From assembly GCA_000611775.1 (NCBI GenBank), contig KK106985.1, positions 186,001-250,000 on the forward strand: DNA of 64,000 nt. Reading direction: 5' to 3'. Positions 1 through 11,956 of this stretch are shown here, piece after piece. The translations under genes and the position numbers were made by a program. The notes beneath the pieces are model-generated. The model was not told the origin of the DNA, ran no database searches, and was given only the letters and a program-made list of their open reading frames with translations. The DNA comes from Umbilicaria muhlenbergii. Lineage: Eukaryota > Ascomycota > Lecanoromycetes > Umbilicariales > Umbilicariaceae. How positions within the stretch are numbered: position 1 is the stretch's first letter; every line of letters starts with the position of its first letter.

Positions 1-3000
1 CTGAGAAAGCTTGGTAAAGTACCACCAGAAAGATCAAGCAGAGATGCTTGGAACAAAGCCGGTGATAGCTTTGACGGTGTCGCACTGACGGGAGACCTTA
101 CATACGTTGAACAGCGCGGCAGCTCTGTCTTCGACTTTCGACTGAAGTCATTGAAGATGGAGCCATCCTACCGATTGGCAAGGAGATTTGGTAGTGATCG
201 GTTCTTCGTCGTAGGGATGCCCGGTCTCGCAGCTGAAAACATGCCACCATACCTAAAAAATGACGCTGCGACGGTGCGACAAGGCATCGTTCATTGGCTT
301 GTCAATGCTGACCACCGTTTCCTCAATCGGGTCTGGCGTGCCTTTTACGTCAAACCACAACCGATGAGCAAGGCAAGGAAGAGTAACCAGGGCAGCTTCA
401 ACGAAATCAAGCATCGTGTATATTTTTTCGCTGTTGACGGTCATGGCTTTCGTCCGCGCATTAACCCAACTTATCCAAACCGCTACGAGGCTATGACAGT
501 CAAAGATCTTCTTGAGTGGTTCATGCCTACGGCAGTGAACCTAGAGCAGCCATGCTTGAAGTTCTTCGCCCGCCTTGCTCTAGGTTAGTGCATGCAAGCT
601 AGTCGTCGTAAATGGCATTGACGACTGTCCAGGCGTTAGCAATACTGTGGCTACCGTACAGTTCTTACCACGTGAAGTAATCAGGAGCGATGATGCGCTC
701 GCTGAGGCTCCCGGTGTACGACGTCTAAACATCAAACGATCAGACGAAAAGAAAAGGGGTACGAAACCGCTGAAGCCCAAGTCACCGGTCATGAATGATG
801 TGAGGCTTTGACGATATGCGGATGTACCGTGCGATTCTGACCACGTTCTAGGGGTGCGCTCGCATATCCAGGGCTGTGGCGATCAATATAGCTCAAGAGC
901 TCGGTATGGAAGACCAGGTACCATGTGCCTTTCAAGGTCGTATTGCAGGTGCGAAGGGTGTGTGGATAGTTGACGCCCTTGATGAGAATCCTTCCAGGTC
1001 TGATCATCCCAAGTGGATCGAAATCACGGATTCCCAACTGAAGTTCGAAGGGCACCCGCTCGATGCGCTGCATCCCGACCCTGCAAGAATGACGTTCGAG
1101 GTGCACAGTTGGGCCAAACAGCTAAACTCGGCTACACTAAACTTCCAGTTAATCCCTATACTGGTTGACCGAGGCGTTCCCCTAACGGTCTTCATGCGAT
1201 TGCTGGAAAATGATCTGACGGCCAAAGTCGCGGAACTCGAGGTCGCAATGGACGATCGGTTGAGTTTGCGGAAGTGGAACCAAGACAATAGCAGCGTATC
1301 TGAGGAGAGAGCAAGATATGAGGGGATTGAGATGCTTGGTGGTTTGCCAGATTCCACTGGCGAGAAAGTTAACTGGTTCATCGAGGTCGGTGAGTGCCTT
1401 AGTATCACAAGCCTCTACTGATTCATGTTAGCACGGGTTTGAGCCTATGACTTGCCGATACTTTAGAGACCTGTTATACAAGACCATTGCACGATACTGT
1501 GAACGTCTTGAAAACAAGATGCATATCGGTCTTGGCCGGTCGACTTATGCCTTGATGATCGCAGATCCACTGGCGGTTCTAGAGGAGAACGAGGTCCACG
1601 TAGGGTTCTCTAGCGTCTTCAGAGATTCGCAGTCAGGTTTCCAGGACACGATGTTGCACAATCTAGATGTTCTCGTAGCTAGATTACCAGCAACTTTACC
1701 GAGCGATGTGCAGAAGGTTGTCATATAATCTCTGAATGAATTTTCTTGACTGACCCAGATTAGGTACGCGCGGTGTTCAAGCCGGAGCTTGGAATCTACA
1801 AAGACGTGATCATCTTTTCATCCAAAGGGAAGTACTCCTTGGCCGACAAGCTCTCAGGGTGGGTACTGTTCATCTTGGGTATTCATACACGATTAAGGCG
1901 CTAAGTGTTGTTTAGGGGTGACTTTGATGGCGACAGGGCTTGGATATGTTGGGAGCCTAGTATTGTCGAGCCGTTCGAGAACGCCGAGATCCCTCAGGCG
2001 CCGGGTCTTAAACACTACGGAATCACCGAAGACACCACGAAGATGGCGGACATCATATCTGACCCCGAGTGGCCTAGTCAATTCCTGGGCCTTGCTTTTA
2101 GCTTCAATATGGAAACTAACTTGCTGGGCCAGTGCTCAGTATACCACGAAAGTTTCTGCTACCGTAACGGAACCATTCGAGGCCCTATGGCAACCGACTT
2201 GGCTACGCTCCTAGGGCTTTTAGTAGACAGAGCCAAGAGTGGGCTTATATTCAACGAGCAAACTTGGACGGCATTTTTAAAGAAGCATCGCTTGCCGGCA
2301 CGACTGCCTAAACCTGCTTATAAAAACAAGGCAACTGCGAAGCCAACCGACCACGTTATCGACAAGTTAGTTTTTGTGGTCGCCAAAGGTGTGCGGCAAA
2401 AAGCTCTGGGTCAGTTCAGCCAGCATTTCGAGAAGGCGGGGACGTATGACGATGACCTCGTGCGACTATCGAAGGACGAGCATGATGAATCGAGGGCAGA
2501 GCCGGAGCTCAAGCGCATTTTAATCGATCTCACCGAAAACCTTCAAGGCGTGTATGACTTTTGGATCTCCATTTTCGGCACGAAAGGGGAGGATGAGATG
2601 TCAGCCAAGCGCGGCATGACCTTCCGTGCCTGCGTGGAGCATTGCCGGGATATGTTCCTAGCCATTGAGCCAGCGGAGTCCAGCTATCCTATGATACGGC
2701 GATGGAAGAAGGCTGTTGTAAGTGGGCGAAAGTCCCATTGGCTTTTGCTGAAGGCCAGTGCCCTCTTCGCCAATTTCCATTCGCGGAATTTCGTCTGGCA
2801 CGTGGCCGGAGAGGAGCTGGGCGAGTTGAAGGCAATGAAGACCCAATCGTATCACACCGTTGTCTCTGACATTTTCGCTGGATACAAACTCGATACGAAA
2901 TACGTGAAGAGGCTGGAGAGGAAGAAGAACCTCCGGAGTCTGGCAGATAGAGGAGACGAGGAACATGAGGAGTGGGACGATTTCACGGACGCCTTTGCTT

Positions 3001-3020
3001 ATATAGACATCAACGAATAA
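1..3020 (+). CDS. Cellular RNA-dependent RNA polymerase (QDE-1/RdRP family), 3' part
   Basis: Synthesises complementary RNA to make dsRNA for Dicer in quelling or meiotic silencing. The frame is open from base 1, so the gene enters from the left edge. Exons fitting motif and phase: 1-583, 633-799, 852-about 1385, 1432-1716, 1764-1858, 1916-3020 (five introns of about 46-57 bp). The catalytic DxDGD motif of two-barrel cellular RdRPs is rebuilt exactly across the last intron (SGGDFDGDRAW, near 1855-1940). Family blocks upstream are RFGSDRFFVVGMPG (near 190) and MNDGCARISRAVA, the latter split by the 800-851 intron. The donor near 1386 is the least certain join, because a better GTGAGT lies 4 bp downstream but breaks phase. 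The C-terminus ends in AYIDINE. Family assignment is firm; the subtype (QDE-1, SAD-1 or third paralogue) cannot be decided here. Next gene downstream is OPI1 on the same strand. Confidence 0.93.
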
Positions 3021-3774
3021 ATAGCGAGTTGGGGAAAAGGGCACAGGCTTCGGTCTTTACAGGACATCTATCTGGGTTCTGCCGGATCTTCGGACGCACA
3101 ATGCCGAGCTGGCGATTTTGGAATATACAAGGAGGGAAGTTAAGAAGGAGTTGTTTCTACTGTCTGGAAAAGCGTTCATTTCTATCACCGCGGCTTGGAA
3201 GCATCTTCTTCTTCAGTGTGCCAACCATTTTTTAGCCAATATGCTAGGACTTCTCGGTAATCAAGAAAATGCCTAGGGTTGAATAAACCAGTTGTGCGAA
3301 TCTTATTAAAAATGCTTTGCGAGTCAGAACAGTTTCGGCGTCGAGTGCTGAAAATAATAATGACCTGCATTCCGATGATTCAATCAGATGATTGCTTCTC
3401 TTTGGCCGAAAAGTGCGGCATGCAGATGAGGGTGACGCTGGCGAGGTGCGGGCGACGATGAGTGACACGATGGGTGACATCAAGCGTCGGCATTGGACGT
3501 AGCGCGAGACGGGCGCTGTCACATGCGCGCATGCTTCCTGCTGCATCCTTCATCCTTCCCGTCACCCTTTGCCTTCCCCTTCCCCTTTCCCTTTCCCTTT
3601 CCCTTTCAATTGCATGCCCACCTGGACCCTTTGCATGCGACACGCCCAATTTACTCACCGTCTCTCCAGACAATGGCTTATCTTCATCTCACCGCTTGCT
3701 CCAATCTCGTTCTCGTTCTCAATCTTGACAACTCTTCATAAGCAGACGGGTCAAGGAAGAAGGCAATCCGGACA
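3021..3774. other. Intergenic, RdRP to OPI1
   Basis: No gene seen. It holds the RdRP 3' region and the OPI1 promoter. The only notable content is the pyrimidine tract listed separately. Confidence 0.6.
3555..3610 (+). promoter_or_regulatory. CT-rich promoter tract upstream of OPI1
   Basis: A C/T-only run with CCCTTT-type repeats lies about 165-220 bp before the OPI1 start. CT-rich boxes upstream of the transcription start are common in filamentous-fungal promoters. The link to OPI1 transcription is inferred from position only. Confidence 0.45.
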
Positions 3775-5525
3775 ATGGAAGCACCAGTCGAACGTCCGCA
3801 CAGTGGTGCGACAGTCCCGCCCTATGAAACATGGCCCTCCGTGCCCAACGGTCCTCTGCGCCTCAGCGCCGACGTCGCAAGTTCCAGCGGAATGGATGTG
3901 GACGGCGTCGCTAGTCCTGATACTGTCGATGGAAGAGCTACGAGCGTACTATCCCTGGACGACCTGGAGGCCGCTCAAGCCCTGGAGGGTCTCCGTACCG
4001 GTAATGTCTCTCCTCGGCCTATGTTATGAAGGAACCTCCCACTGACTCCGCTGCAGACTTCATGAACTCACCGGCACGCCAGCCAGCTCCTTTACCCACC
4101 AAATCCGACACTCCATCCCGCAACCAGAACGACACACAAGAGCCCGAACCTCTCCTCGCGCTCCTCACCTCGACCCATCCGATTCTCTCCACTGCAATCA
4201 ATGGCTCCCTGTCCGCATACTCGTCGTCAAAGACCTACTCCCCACGCTTCCGTTACGGCGCCGAATTCGTCGAACGCCACATCGGTAACCCTGTCGCCAG
4301 CACCGTCGGCACAGCCGGGCGCATCAGCGGCGTAGAGACCGGCGTCCGATGGTGGCTCCAGCGAAGCGACTCCCACGGCCAAGAAGGCAGTAGCAACAAG
4401 CGGCGAAAAGTCGCCAACGGCGCCGACGCCCGCAAAGAGATGGACATCGAAAAAGGACTCCAAGACATCGAGCCCCGACCACAACTACAATCTCCGCATC
4501 ACCGGCGCTCATCAGAAATGTCCTACGCAGAGTCTCTACCCGCGTACGATGACCACCGCTCCCCGAACTACGAAGAACAAAACACCATGACCCCGTCCCG
4601 CCGGTCCCCATCCCCGCAAGGCCAAAACTGGCAAACCCGCCTCATGATGTCGACCTCCGGCCTCGGCGTCGCCATGAGCGAAGAATCCCTCCGAAGTCTG
4701 AAATACTGCCTCAGCTGGCTGCGCTGGGCAAACGCACACCTGGGCAAAGCGATCGTAGCGCTCAAGGACGTCCTGGAGGAATGGAGCCGTTCGCAACCCC
4801 AACAACAGCGACAGCAACAACAATCAGACTCCCCCGCCAACGACGACGACACCGCCATGACAGGGCAAGACGATTTCCCACCCGACCGATCCGATACCGA
4901 TGGAACGTCGAGACCGCCTAGAGATCGAGCGACGTTGGCATCGCACCTCACCGCGCTCAAAACCGACATCCTCGCCACGCTCAAGAAAGTCGTCGATGTC
5001 GTCTCGACGTATGCAGGCGGCGCGCTGCCGGACAACGCGAGGGTGCTCGTGCGGAGGCATCTCACTTCCCTGCCGCAGCGGTTTCGGATCGCTTCGACCT
5101 CTTCGTCGTCTACTTCTTCTTCTTCTGCCTCGTCTTCTTCGTCGGCGTCGGCGAAGAGTAACGGTGGAGGCAAAGGCGATCACGCCGACGCAGAAGGCCA
5201 ATCCGAAACCGTCACGGGTGCGAAAAGGGTGCTGGTGCTGGCGATGGAGGGGCTGGATATGATGAGTCAGGTCGCCGGGGTGGTGGATGGGACGATTGGG
5301 AGTGCGGAAGAGTGGTGTGAGCGGTTTGGGAGGAGGGGGGGTGGGAGGAGTCGAGCGGGGGATGGGGAGAGGGATGGGGATGGGGATGAGGATGGGGCTG
5401 TTAGGGGGAGGGTTGGGGGGGAAGGTGGGATGAGGAAAGGGGGAGAGAAGAAGGAGAGGGAGATGGGGCGGTGGGAAGGGGATGGGGGAATGGAGGGGGT
5501 GGTACTTGATGAGAAGAGGGGGTGA
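3775..5525 (+). CDS. OPI1: Opi1-family transcriptional repressor of phospholipid synthesis genes
   Basis: Opi1 represses inositol- and choline-responsive genes and, in yeast, is held at the ER by phosphatidic acid and Scs2. Two exons, 3775-4000 and 4057-5525, join in phase (GTAATG...CTGCAG) to give 564 residues. The conserved Opi1 core follows the intron: a HPILSTAINGSLSAY segment, then KTYSPRFRYGAEFVER and GVETGVRWWLQR. A second conserved block, SLRSLKYCLSWLRWANAHLG, lies at about residues 295-315. Between and after these are Pro/Ser-rich and Gln-rich linkers (near 4795-4830) and a Ser run (near 5100-5150). The C-terminal 80 residues are almost pure Gly/Arg/Asp/Glu, encoded by a G-rich strand, and are probably poorly conserved. 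I did not find a convincing FFAT motif by eye. Start chosen at the first ATG of the open exon. Confidence 0.9.
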
Positions 5526-7032
5526 GGGTGAGGGTAAGGGATGCTTGGTGGTTTTGGGTGACCTGGAGGTTACTGCCTTGCTGGCAAGTGCCGAGCTGCG
5601 AGAGCAGCAAAGGGCGTGCACATATCCATTACTGTGGCGCAGTCGAAGTCGTTTCATTTCTTTCGTCGCCTATGGCCTGCTTCCTCGATCGCGAGGCGTG
5701 GAATATCAGGAGGAAAAAGCAAACTCTCGGAAAAAGCGCGCGCTGTTGTTTATGTTTTGCCCCCTTTCCTGGTGCTACGGGGTTCTTTTGCTGCGGAATC
5801 GTTTACGCAGGTCGGCGCTTTTTCTTTCTGCTTTATGGGCGAGAAGAGAGAAGGGAGGGGAGAGAGAGAGAGGGAGGGGATGGGGGTGGGGATGGAGATG
5901 GGTAGGGGGGTACGGTGGGATTTGTATGATAGTAATATTGGGTGGGTCTCGCGCAAAAGAGCTTGGAAGAGGGGGGTTTATCAAAACGAAGTGGTGGAGG
6001 GAGGTTGTAATTTTAGTACAGTACGATGGATATAGCTTATCCGATTATCTGATTCATAGCTTTTGTAGTGCCATAAGTCTTGTTTGGAAAAAATAAAAAG
6101 GAAATGGGCTCGAGAATGTTATGGACTGGGAAGGCCTCCCAATTTGACCGCGTGGTGCCAAAGGCTCGTCGCTTTGAACCACAGAGATGTCATTCTTGTA
6201 AGTTGAGAACCTATACCCATAGATGAATTTGGTGTATTTTATCTTCTAACTATTCAAAGCCGACCCAAATGCCGAATGCATCCCATGCGTGATGTTTCCG
6301 ATATGTTCCTCCCTTCACTTCAAAGGGGTTCATCACCTCTATATACATATATAGTACTATATTATATACACCCCGAACTTAGGATTAGTAACGGCCGGTT
6401 TCGTTAAGGAAAAGGATTAAAGCCGCTTTAAAAAAAGCACTGAGAAAGTAAGGGGAAGTAGCGAGGAGTAATAAGGGGGAGCAAGCTAGAATGTCCTCAA
6501 GCACCTCTGCAATGAGCTGTTTTCATTTTAGTTGAGTCTTTACAGCAGAGGGAAGAGTGTCAGAGATACTCTGCACTTCTTCTTCATTAACACGCATGGA
6601 ATTGGTGTTAAATAATTCAAATGTGCCCAAAAAGCAGTACAAAATGAAGTAGCAGGCATCAATCTCCCCCAAAAAACAACAATAAACAAAGCGGAAATTG
6701 ATGTTACACTCAACGCACGGACCTGGCTGCTATGGCTTGCCCTGTTCACTGTTCTTGGCATGATTTGCCAATCCTGTTTCTTTCACTCCATTTGACTCTG
6801 ACGATTAAAGATTGTTTCAATTCCACCAATCCGTCGCTCGCTTTGTTGAGACGAGCAGGTGATTAGTTTCACATGCGGCTGAGGAAGCCATTCTTGCCTC
6901 TCATGACTCTGGCCCCCCCCCGTGTTGTTTTTCCGGACTGCTGAGAGCCCCTTGGAAGCAGGCAAATCTGACTTACCACCTTCCTCTCGCCAAAAGGTGT
7001 AACAAGGCTGAGCGGATAACGAAGTCGCCCAC
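5526..7032. other. Intergenic, OPI1 to the 7033 gene
   Basis: No gene supported; the overlapping short frames are compositional. Contents: a G/A-rich stretch (5840-5930) after OPI1, an AT-rich patch with TATATA runs (about 6325-6375), and a motif shared with 10085-10115 (see findings). Confidence 0.55.
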
Positions 7033-8604
7033 ATGAACCCAGACGACAAAACGACAAAGGCTGCGCCTTTGCGGCCGAACAAGCCTCCTCATGGTCCAAT
7101 TCCTACGTTAGAAGAGAGGAGAAAGAAGAATACAAGCAGGAAGGAAATCACCAAGGATCCTGAGTCAAGCCATTTTTCTGAAGATTCATCCGAGGATCAA
7201 GATGGCATTTCAAACTCTGAAACTGAAAGTACGATGGGACGTTATGATGGTGATGTTACAACTGTACGTCAAAGGTACCGGACTTCCAATACCAAGATCC
7301 CAGATCGAGCAGCTGCTCAAGATAGTCATTCAATGTCTGGCGAAAGAGCTGTTCGGCAGGCACAAGAAGGATCATTGTTCTCTCGTATTGCGAACGACGG
7401 CTGGAGATTGATCAAGACCGCTCTGAGACTTCCAAGCATACTTTATCCAATTTGGAAATGGTTTCTTCTTGGTTATATTGTATGGCTGGCCATCACGTAC
7501 CTAGTGGCTTCCATATATCGCTCTGCGACAACGGCATTGGCTCCAATGTGCTCTATCCCAATTGTTGGACCTCAGATACCGTTCTGTAAAGTGTCTTTCG
7601 AACCAAAAGATCGACCTGTCAATGTCTCGAAGGTGGCCACATCCCAAGACGTGCTCACTGTTGTTATGGATCGAGTTGGACAGAACTTTGATCTAGCGAG
7701 AGACATGGTAGGTCATGAGTTTGCTGTTCGAGATCTTAGGATTCGTGTCGCGGCAAGCAATCTTTCACGTAAAAAGGAGCTCACACGGGAGTTGGAATCA
7801 CTCATCCGATACACGAAACAAACAGCCAAGTAAGCAATTTTCATGTTTCTCTGATCCATCACTAACGGGCAATCTGCTAGAGGCTTGTCACGATTCACAG
7901 CTAAAGTTGGCAAGTCAATCGACACAATCAAAACTTTCGATGAATACGCAGTGAAGGCTTTCGAAGGCATCGCCGAACGGCAACGAAATCCTTCGACACT
8001 ACCAAGCCGAGTCATATCGGCGATCGGCCCATTTGCCGCCTTTAGTCTTGCAAATACAGACTATACTGAAGAGCAAGTAAAGCATCTCTTCATCATCACT
8101 GCAGCCCGAATCAGCGACAAAGTCAAGTTGCTCATCGATGATTCCTTCGATCTGGCTCACAACCTTGACGTCATTCAAGAAACTCTCGACCGAATCAAAG
8201 AGCTTGCCACTGATGAGATCGGAGATTTACCCCGAATGGACGTTTTGGGCGCGCTATGGGCTCGTCTTGCACGCGCCGATGACTACGAGCAGCATAAATC
8301 ACACACCTCACTGTTGACGGATATGACTGAATTTTACGAGAAATCTTCAAATGTGACGAAGGAGGCCACCGCAGCGCTCAATCATGTCGAGGCGGAGTTG
8401 AGTGAATTCCGCGATGATTTTGCTACTCCTGGATTGATCCTAAAGGACACTCCTCATGAAGTTATCATCGCGCTGTTGAGGAAGTCCGGTCAGCGACTGG
8501 GAGCAGGGAAGACGAAGCTCGAGCAGATTGAGGAGGGAGAACGGCCGCAGAGAAATATTATCAAGAAGGCGAGTACGAGGTCAGTAGCTGTAACTTTGGC
8601 TTGA
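7033..8604 (+). CDS. Hypothetical one-TM membrane protein with helical C-terminal domain
   Basis: Not recognised beyond a fungal-looking family. Exons 7033-7829 and 7881-8604 join in phase over a 51-bp intron (GTAAGC...CTGCTAG) to give 506 residues. Residues 1-115 are polar and basic/acidic mixed, probably cytosolic or nuclear-facing. One hydrophobic helix lies at about residues 143-165 (WFLLGYIVWLAITYLVASIY), followed by a short Cys-containing segment. The remainder (about 200-490) is predicted helical, with heptad-like Leu/Ile spacing and no catalytic motif I know. The C-terminus is basic. It may be an ER or nuclear-envelope protein; that is inference from topology only. Confidence 0.75.
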
Positions 8605-8834
8605 GTTCCTGGAAGGTTCGATTTTGCGTCTATCTTCGAGCTTGCTTTTGAAGTACTCTCCTTCATACCTCCATAGGATAAATTCTCTTGACCGTGTCAT
8701 TTTAGGCTGTCTATGCCTTTCGCTCCTAATGCACTATCGCTGTAAGCCTTTTGTTTCACCGCAGCAGCCAATCCGTCAGATCCCTTCGCTGCGAGGTAGA
8801 AATTCAGAGCTATCGAAAGGTCATCTTGTATTAA

Positions 8835-9490
8835 GTGGATCAAGGCTGAAACCCTACAATTCCAGGTGCTGGAGACAAGTGAAAGCACGCTGAGTGAGGC
8901 GCACCCAGACACTTTGTTTTGTACGGCAAACCTCGCACAGACTTACTCATAATAGGGACGATAGAAGGAGGCTGAAGAAGTATAAATACAAGTGCTAGAA
9001 ACCAGCAAAGGAACGCTGGGAGAAGCGCATCCAGACACTTTAACATATACGTCCAGCCTCGCATCGAGCTATTTCGATTAGGGACGATTAAAAGAGACTG
9101 AAAAGCTCGAGCTAAAGGTACTGAACATAAATAAAAGCACGCGGGGAGAATTCCATCCAATATATAACAAGCCTCGCATTGACCTATTTTCGCCAAGGAA
9201 GATGGAAAGAGACTGAAGAATTACGAACGCAAGTACTAAGGATAGGCAAGAATACGCTAGGCGAGACGCATCCAGAAACCTTAAGACGTATAACAAACCT
9301 CGTATCGATTTATTTACATAACAGAAAATCGAATAACGCCGAAGAAATAGAAGTGTAAGTGCTCTAAACAAGCAAAGCAATACTAGAAGAGGCGCATTCG
9401 GACACTCTGACGCGTATATCTAACCTCACATCGAAATATCGGAATCAAGGACGATGGAAGGTGGCTGAAGAGCTAGAAAATGCAAGTAAA
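8835..9490 (+). pseudogene. Relic of a kinesin-light-chain-type TPR repeat array
   Basis: Five to six tandem units carry the TPR signature QVLETSxxTLGEAHPDTL followed by NLAxxYxxQGRWKEAEEL. Unit starts (VLET position) are about 8866, 8992, 9118, 9233, 9359 and 9482, giving 126-bp spacing with one short unit. Reading needs more than one frame and meets repeated stops, many at codons expected to be CAG, CGA or TGG, which suits C-to-T/G-to-A decay of the RIP type. In fungi such arrays form the C-terminus of NB-ARC/NACHT NLR-like proteins. No nucleotide-binding domain remains here, so it is a fragment. The last unit fades into unrecognisable sequence near 9490. Confidence 0.8.
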
Positions 9491-10268
9491 AGAGAAAAAT
9501 GAAATTATATCAGTAGAGACAACATCCAACCACCTCGACACTTATAGCAGATCTCGCGCCAACATAATGGAACCGAGAGCAGTGATCGGAAGCCAGAAAG
9601 CTCCAACTACAATCACAATTGCAGACCGATCTTGACATTGATTTTCACGAGAAGGCTTTGCAAGCTCTTCAGAGGTATTGTCCTTATCGGCAGGCTAAGG
9701 CTGCTCTTGGACGACAGCAGTGAGTACCGCTGGCTTTCAATTTGCTACTGCATTGCAGTCCATCGATGTCGGACCCGACGAAGACTGTGCCCTGACTTGC
9801 ATCCAGCAGTGGCCGATGTGGAAATAAGGGTAACAAAAGACGCAGGCATCGAGCGAGGTATTACGTCTAGGCAGCAGGCTTAGCGAATATGTTAAAAAAT
9901 GTCTTTAGCAGCTATAGCCGGGTTCGAGGCCGCCAATTCAGGCTCCTTATGCTGCGCCCTCCGTAGTATAAGCAGCAAATACAGGCTCCTTCCTGCTTGC
10001 TCCCTCAGGCTTCCCCTGGCTCCCTCGTGCTCCCTCGTAAAGCGGCTACGCTCCCTTCCCAAGACGGAAGCGGTAATCGACGGCCTTTAGTTCGGGGTAT
10101 GTATAATATATATATACACACCTACACCCAACCCCAACGCCCTCGCTATGCACAATATCCAACCCACCCTCTTTTCCCCCCCATTTCCAACGCCCCTCGC
10201 CCCCCTCTTTCCCTCCCATCCAGCATCCCCACTTTCTCTGACCCCCCGCATCCCCACTCCCCACTCCC
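9491..10268. other. Intergenic, TPR relic to PQ-loop gene
   Basis: No gene supported. It includes a low-complexity stretch rich in GGCTCC/GCTCCCT (about 9935-10050), a TATATA run near 10105-10125 and a C-rich tract (10150-10320) that runs into the PQ-loop 3' end. Confidence 0.5.
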
Positions 10269-11547
10269 CTAACCCCGCGCCACCCCCCCATCCGCCCTCC
10301 TCCCCCGATACCACCAAAACTGCGCGAAAATCCCCATATCCAACCCCAGCGTCCCCGCGCTCCCGACGAGCCAACTCGCGTTCACAAGCACATATCTCGC
10401 GTACTCTCTTCCCCATTCCCCGCCTCCACATGCCTCTCCTCTTGCCCGCACCAACCCCACCGCCGCCTCCCTCGCGCAATCCGGTTCATACGCAAAGATG
10501 GACAAGACGTAAGTCAGATTGCCGACGCAGGCGAAGAGGAAGAAGAGCATGCTTACGCCCTCAGTGCTCTTGCGGCGGTGGTTGAGGAGGAGTTGCGGGA
10601 TGCGCGAGCCGAGGTAGAGGGCGGCGCAGAGGTAGCCGAAGATTTGGCCCCAGAGGTCGAGGTGCAAGGGGGAGGTGGTGTTTGGCAGTTCCATGTTCCC
10701 GTTGTGGCTGTCGCCGTTATGTCGGTGGCTGTGGTCGTGGTTGTGGCGGTGGTCGTGGTGGTGATGATGGTGTCCATGAGGCGAGTGCGGATGTTGCGAG
10801 CGCGTTGATAACCACCAGCCAAACACCCCTGCGGCGCAGACGACAAGGAGGGCGGTTAGGTTGAAGAGCACGGACTGGAGTGTGGATGTCGGTTTCAGGT
10901 GAGCGGTGGCGGGCGCTTCTTCGGCGGGGGAGGAGAGGAGGGGTGTAGCGGGCGAGAGATGCGTGCCATCGACCCGGCCCCCGACCCCGGCTGCACTTCC
11001 TCTCCTCGCCTCTTCGTCGTCCGTCCTTGATAATAGCGGCTCTTCCTCCCCTCTCTCTCCCTCCCGCAATCCTTCCCTCACCCCTACACCATCTCCACCT
11101 CCCATCGTCTTCTTCTTTCCCCCCTCCCCCAAAAACCCCCTATACCACAAACACTGCGCTAACAGCACGAGATCAGCAAAAGTATAGTACACAGCCAAAA
11201 TCGTCATCGTCGGCAAGACCCCCTGCAAGACTGCGCCGAGGATGTTAAATACGTCGCCGAGGAGCCAGATGATGATGAAGGTGAGGGAGAGGCCGTCGGC
11301 GGAGGAGCGGCGGAAGTTTTCGATGATTTGGGGGGAGAAGACGACGATCCAGCAGGCGATGGAGATGGAGCTGGAGGTGAGGAAAGAGGTTAGTTTGGTT
11401 GTGGGGTTGGAAGGAGGTGAAGGGGGAGAGGGTGATTGGGGTTTGGGAGTGGGAGGGGGAGGGCAAGGAAAGCGGGGGAATGACGAACCCGAGGATGCCA
11501 CTTAGGGCGTCGATGTCCAGACGGATATTCTGGGATAGGGCAAACAT
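10269..11547 (-). CDS. PQ-loop repeat protein, vacuolar basic amino-acid transporter (Ypq1/Rtc2 type)
   Basis: Family role: export of Lys/Arg/His across the vacuolar membrane (relatives of human PQLC2). Exon 1 is 11547-11489 and exon 2 is 11370-10269. The join restores SGILGSISIACWIVVFSPQI, the exact start of the first PQ loop, giving 386 residues. The second PQ loop is ASRIPQLLLNHRRKSTEGVS (preceded by LYLG), at about 275-300. Seven hydrophobic segments fit the family. Between the two three-helix halves is a long loop with a His-rich stretch, GHHHHHHDHRHNHDHSHRHN, at about residues 235-255. The first exon is tiny (59 bp), and the 118-bp intron is longer than most here. An in-frame later ATG at 11501 would lose the first PQ-loop helix, so I reject it as the start. 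Confidence 0.88.
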
Positions 11548-11956
11548 GGTGAGTAGTTAGAGGATCGATTGACCAGGAAATATTAGAGTATATGGTCTAA
11601 ACGAATATACGTATCATGTCTCCAGTCAAAATACTGGAGGAGGGGCAGACAATCAACTGAAGAGAAAGTTTGGTGGGGCCGAAAATTCGAAATCCGGGGT
11701 AAGGCTTGGCGCACCGGTAGTGGACTCTGCTCACTAACCCGATCAAGCAGCTCCACCCACTGAGGTGTGCATCCATTACATTATCGCATGTGTAACGAGT
11801 AAGGTGTCAAACATCTTATTGATTGCTACGAATGGCTCATAGATACAACCGATTGTGGTCTTTAACACATGAAGACAGATGTCCAGAACGCCGACGCTCA
11901 GGGTATCCTATCCGAATCCAATCACGATGCCACCACATGAAACTTCCACCCGTAAA
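11548..11956. other. Intergenic, PQ-loop start to GTR1 stop
   Basis: No gene. It serves as the PQ-loop promoter and the GTR1 3' region; nothing structured was seen. Confidence 0.5.

Noticed and set aside
4824-5657. 277-codon minus-strand frame opposite OPI1
   Set aside because: Pro/Arg-only text that mirrors the G-rich OPI1 tail; no domain, and OPI1 explains the DNA.
9916-9930. GGTTCGAGGCC, a match to the tRNA B box
   Set aside because: No A box at the right distance and no cloverleaf pairing, so neither a tRNA nor a clear SINE head.
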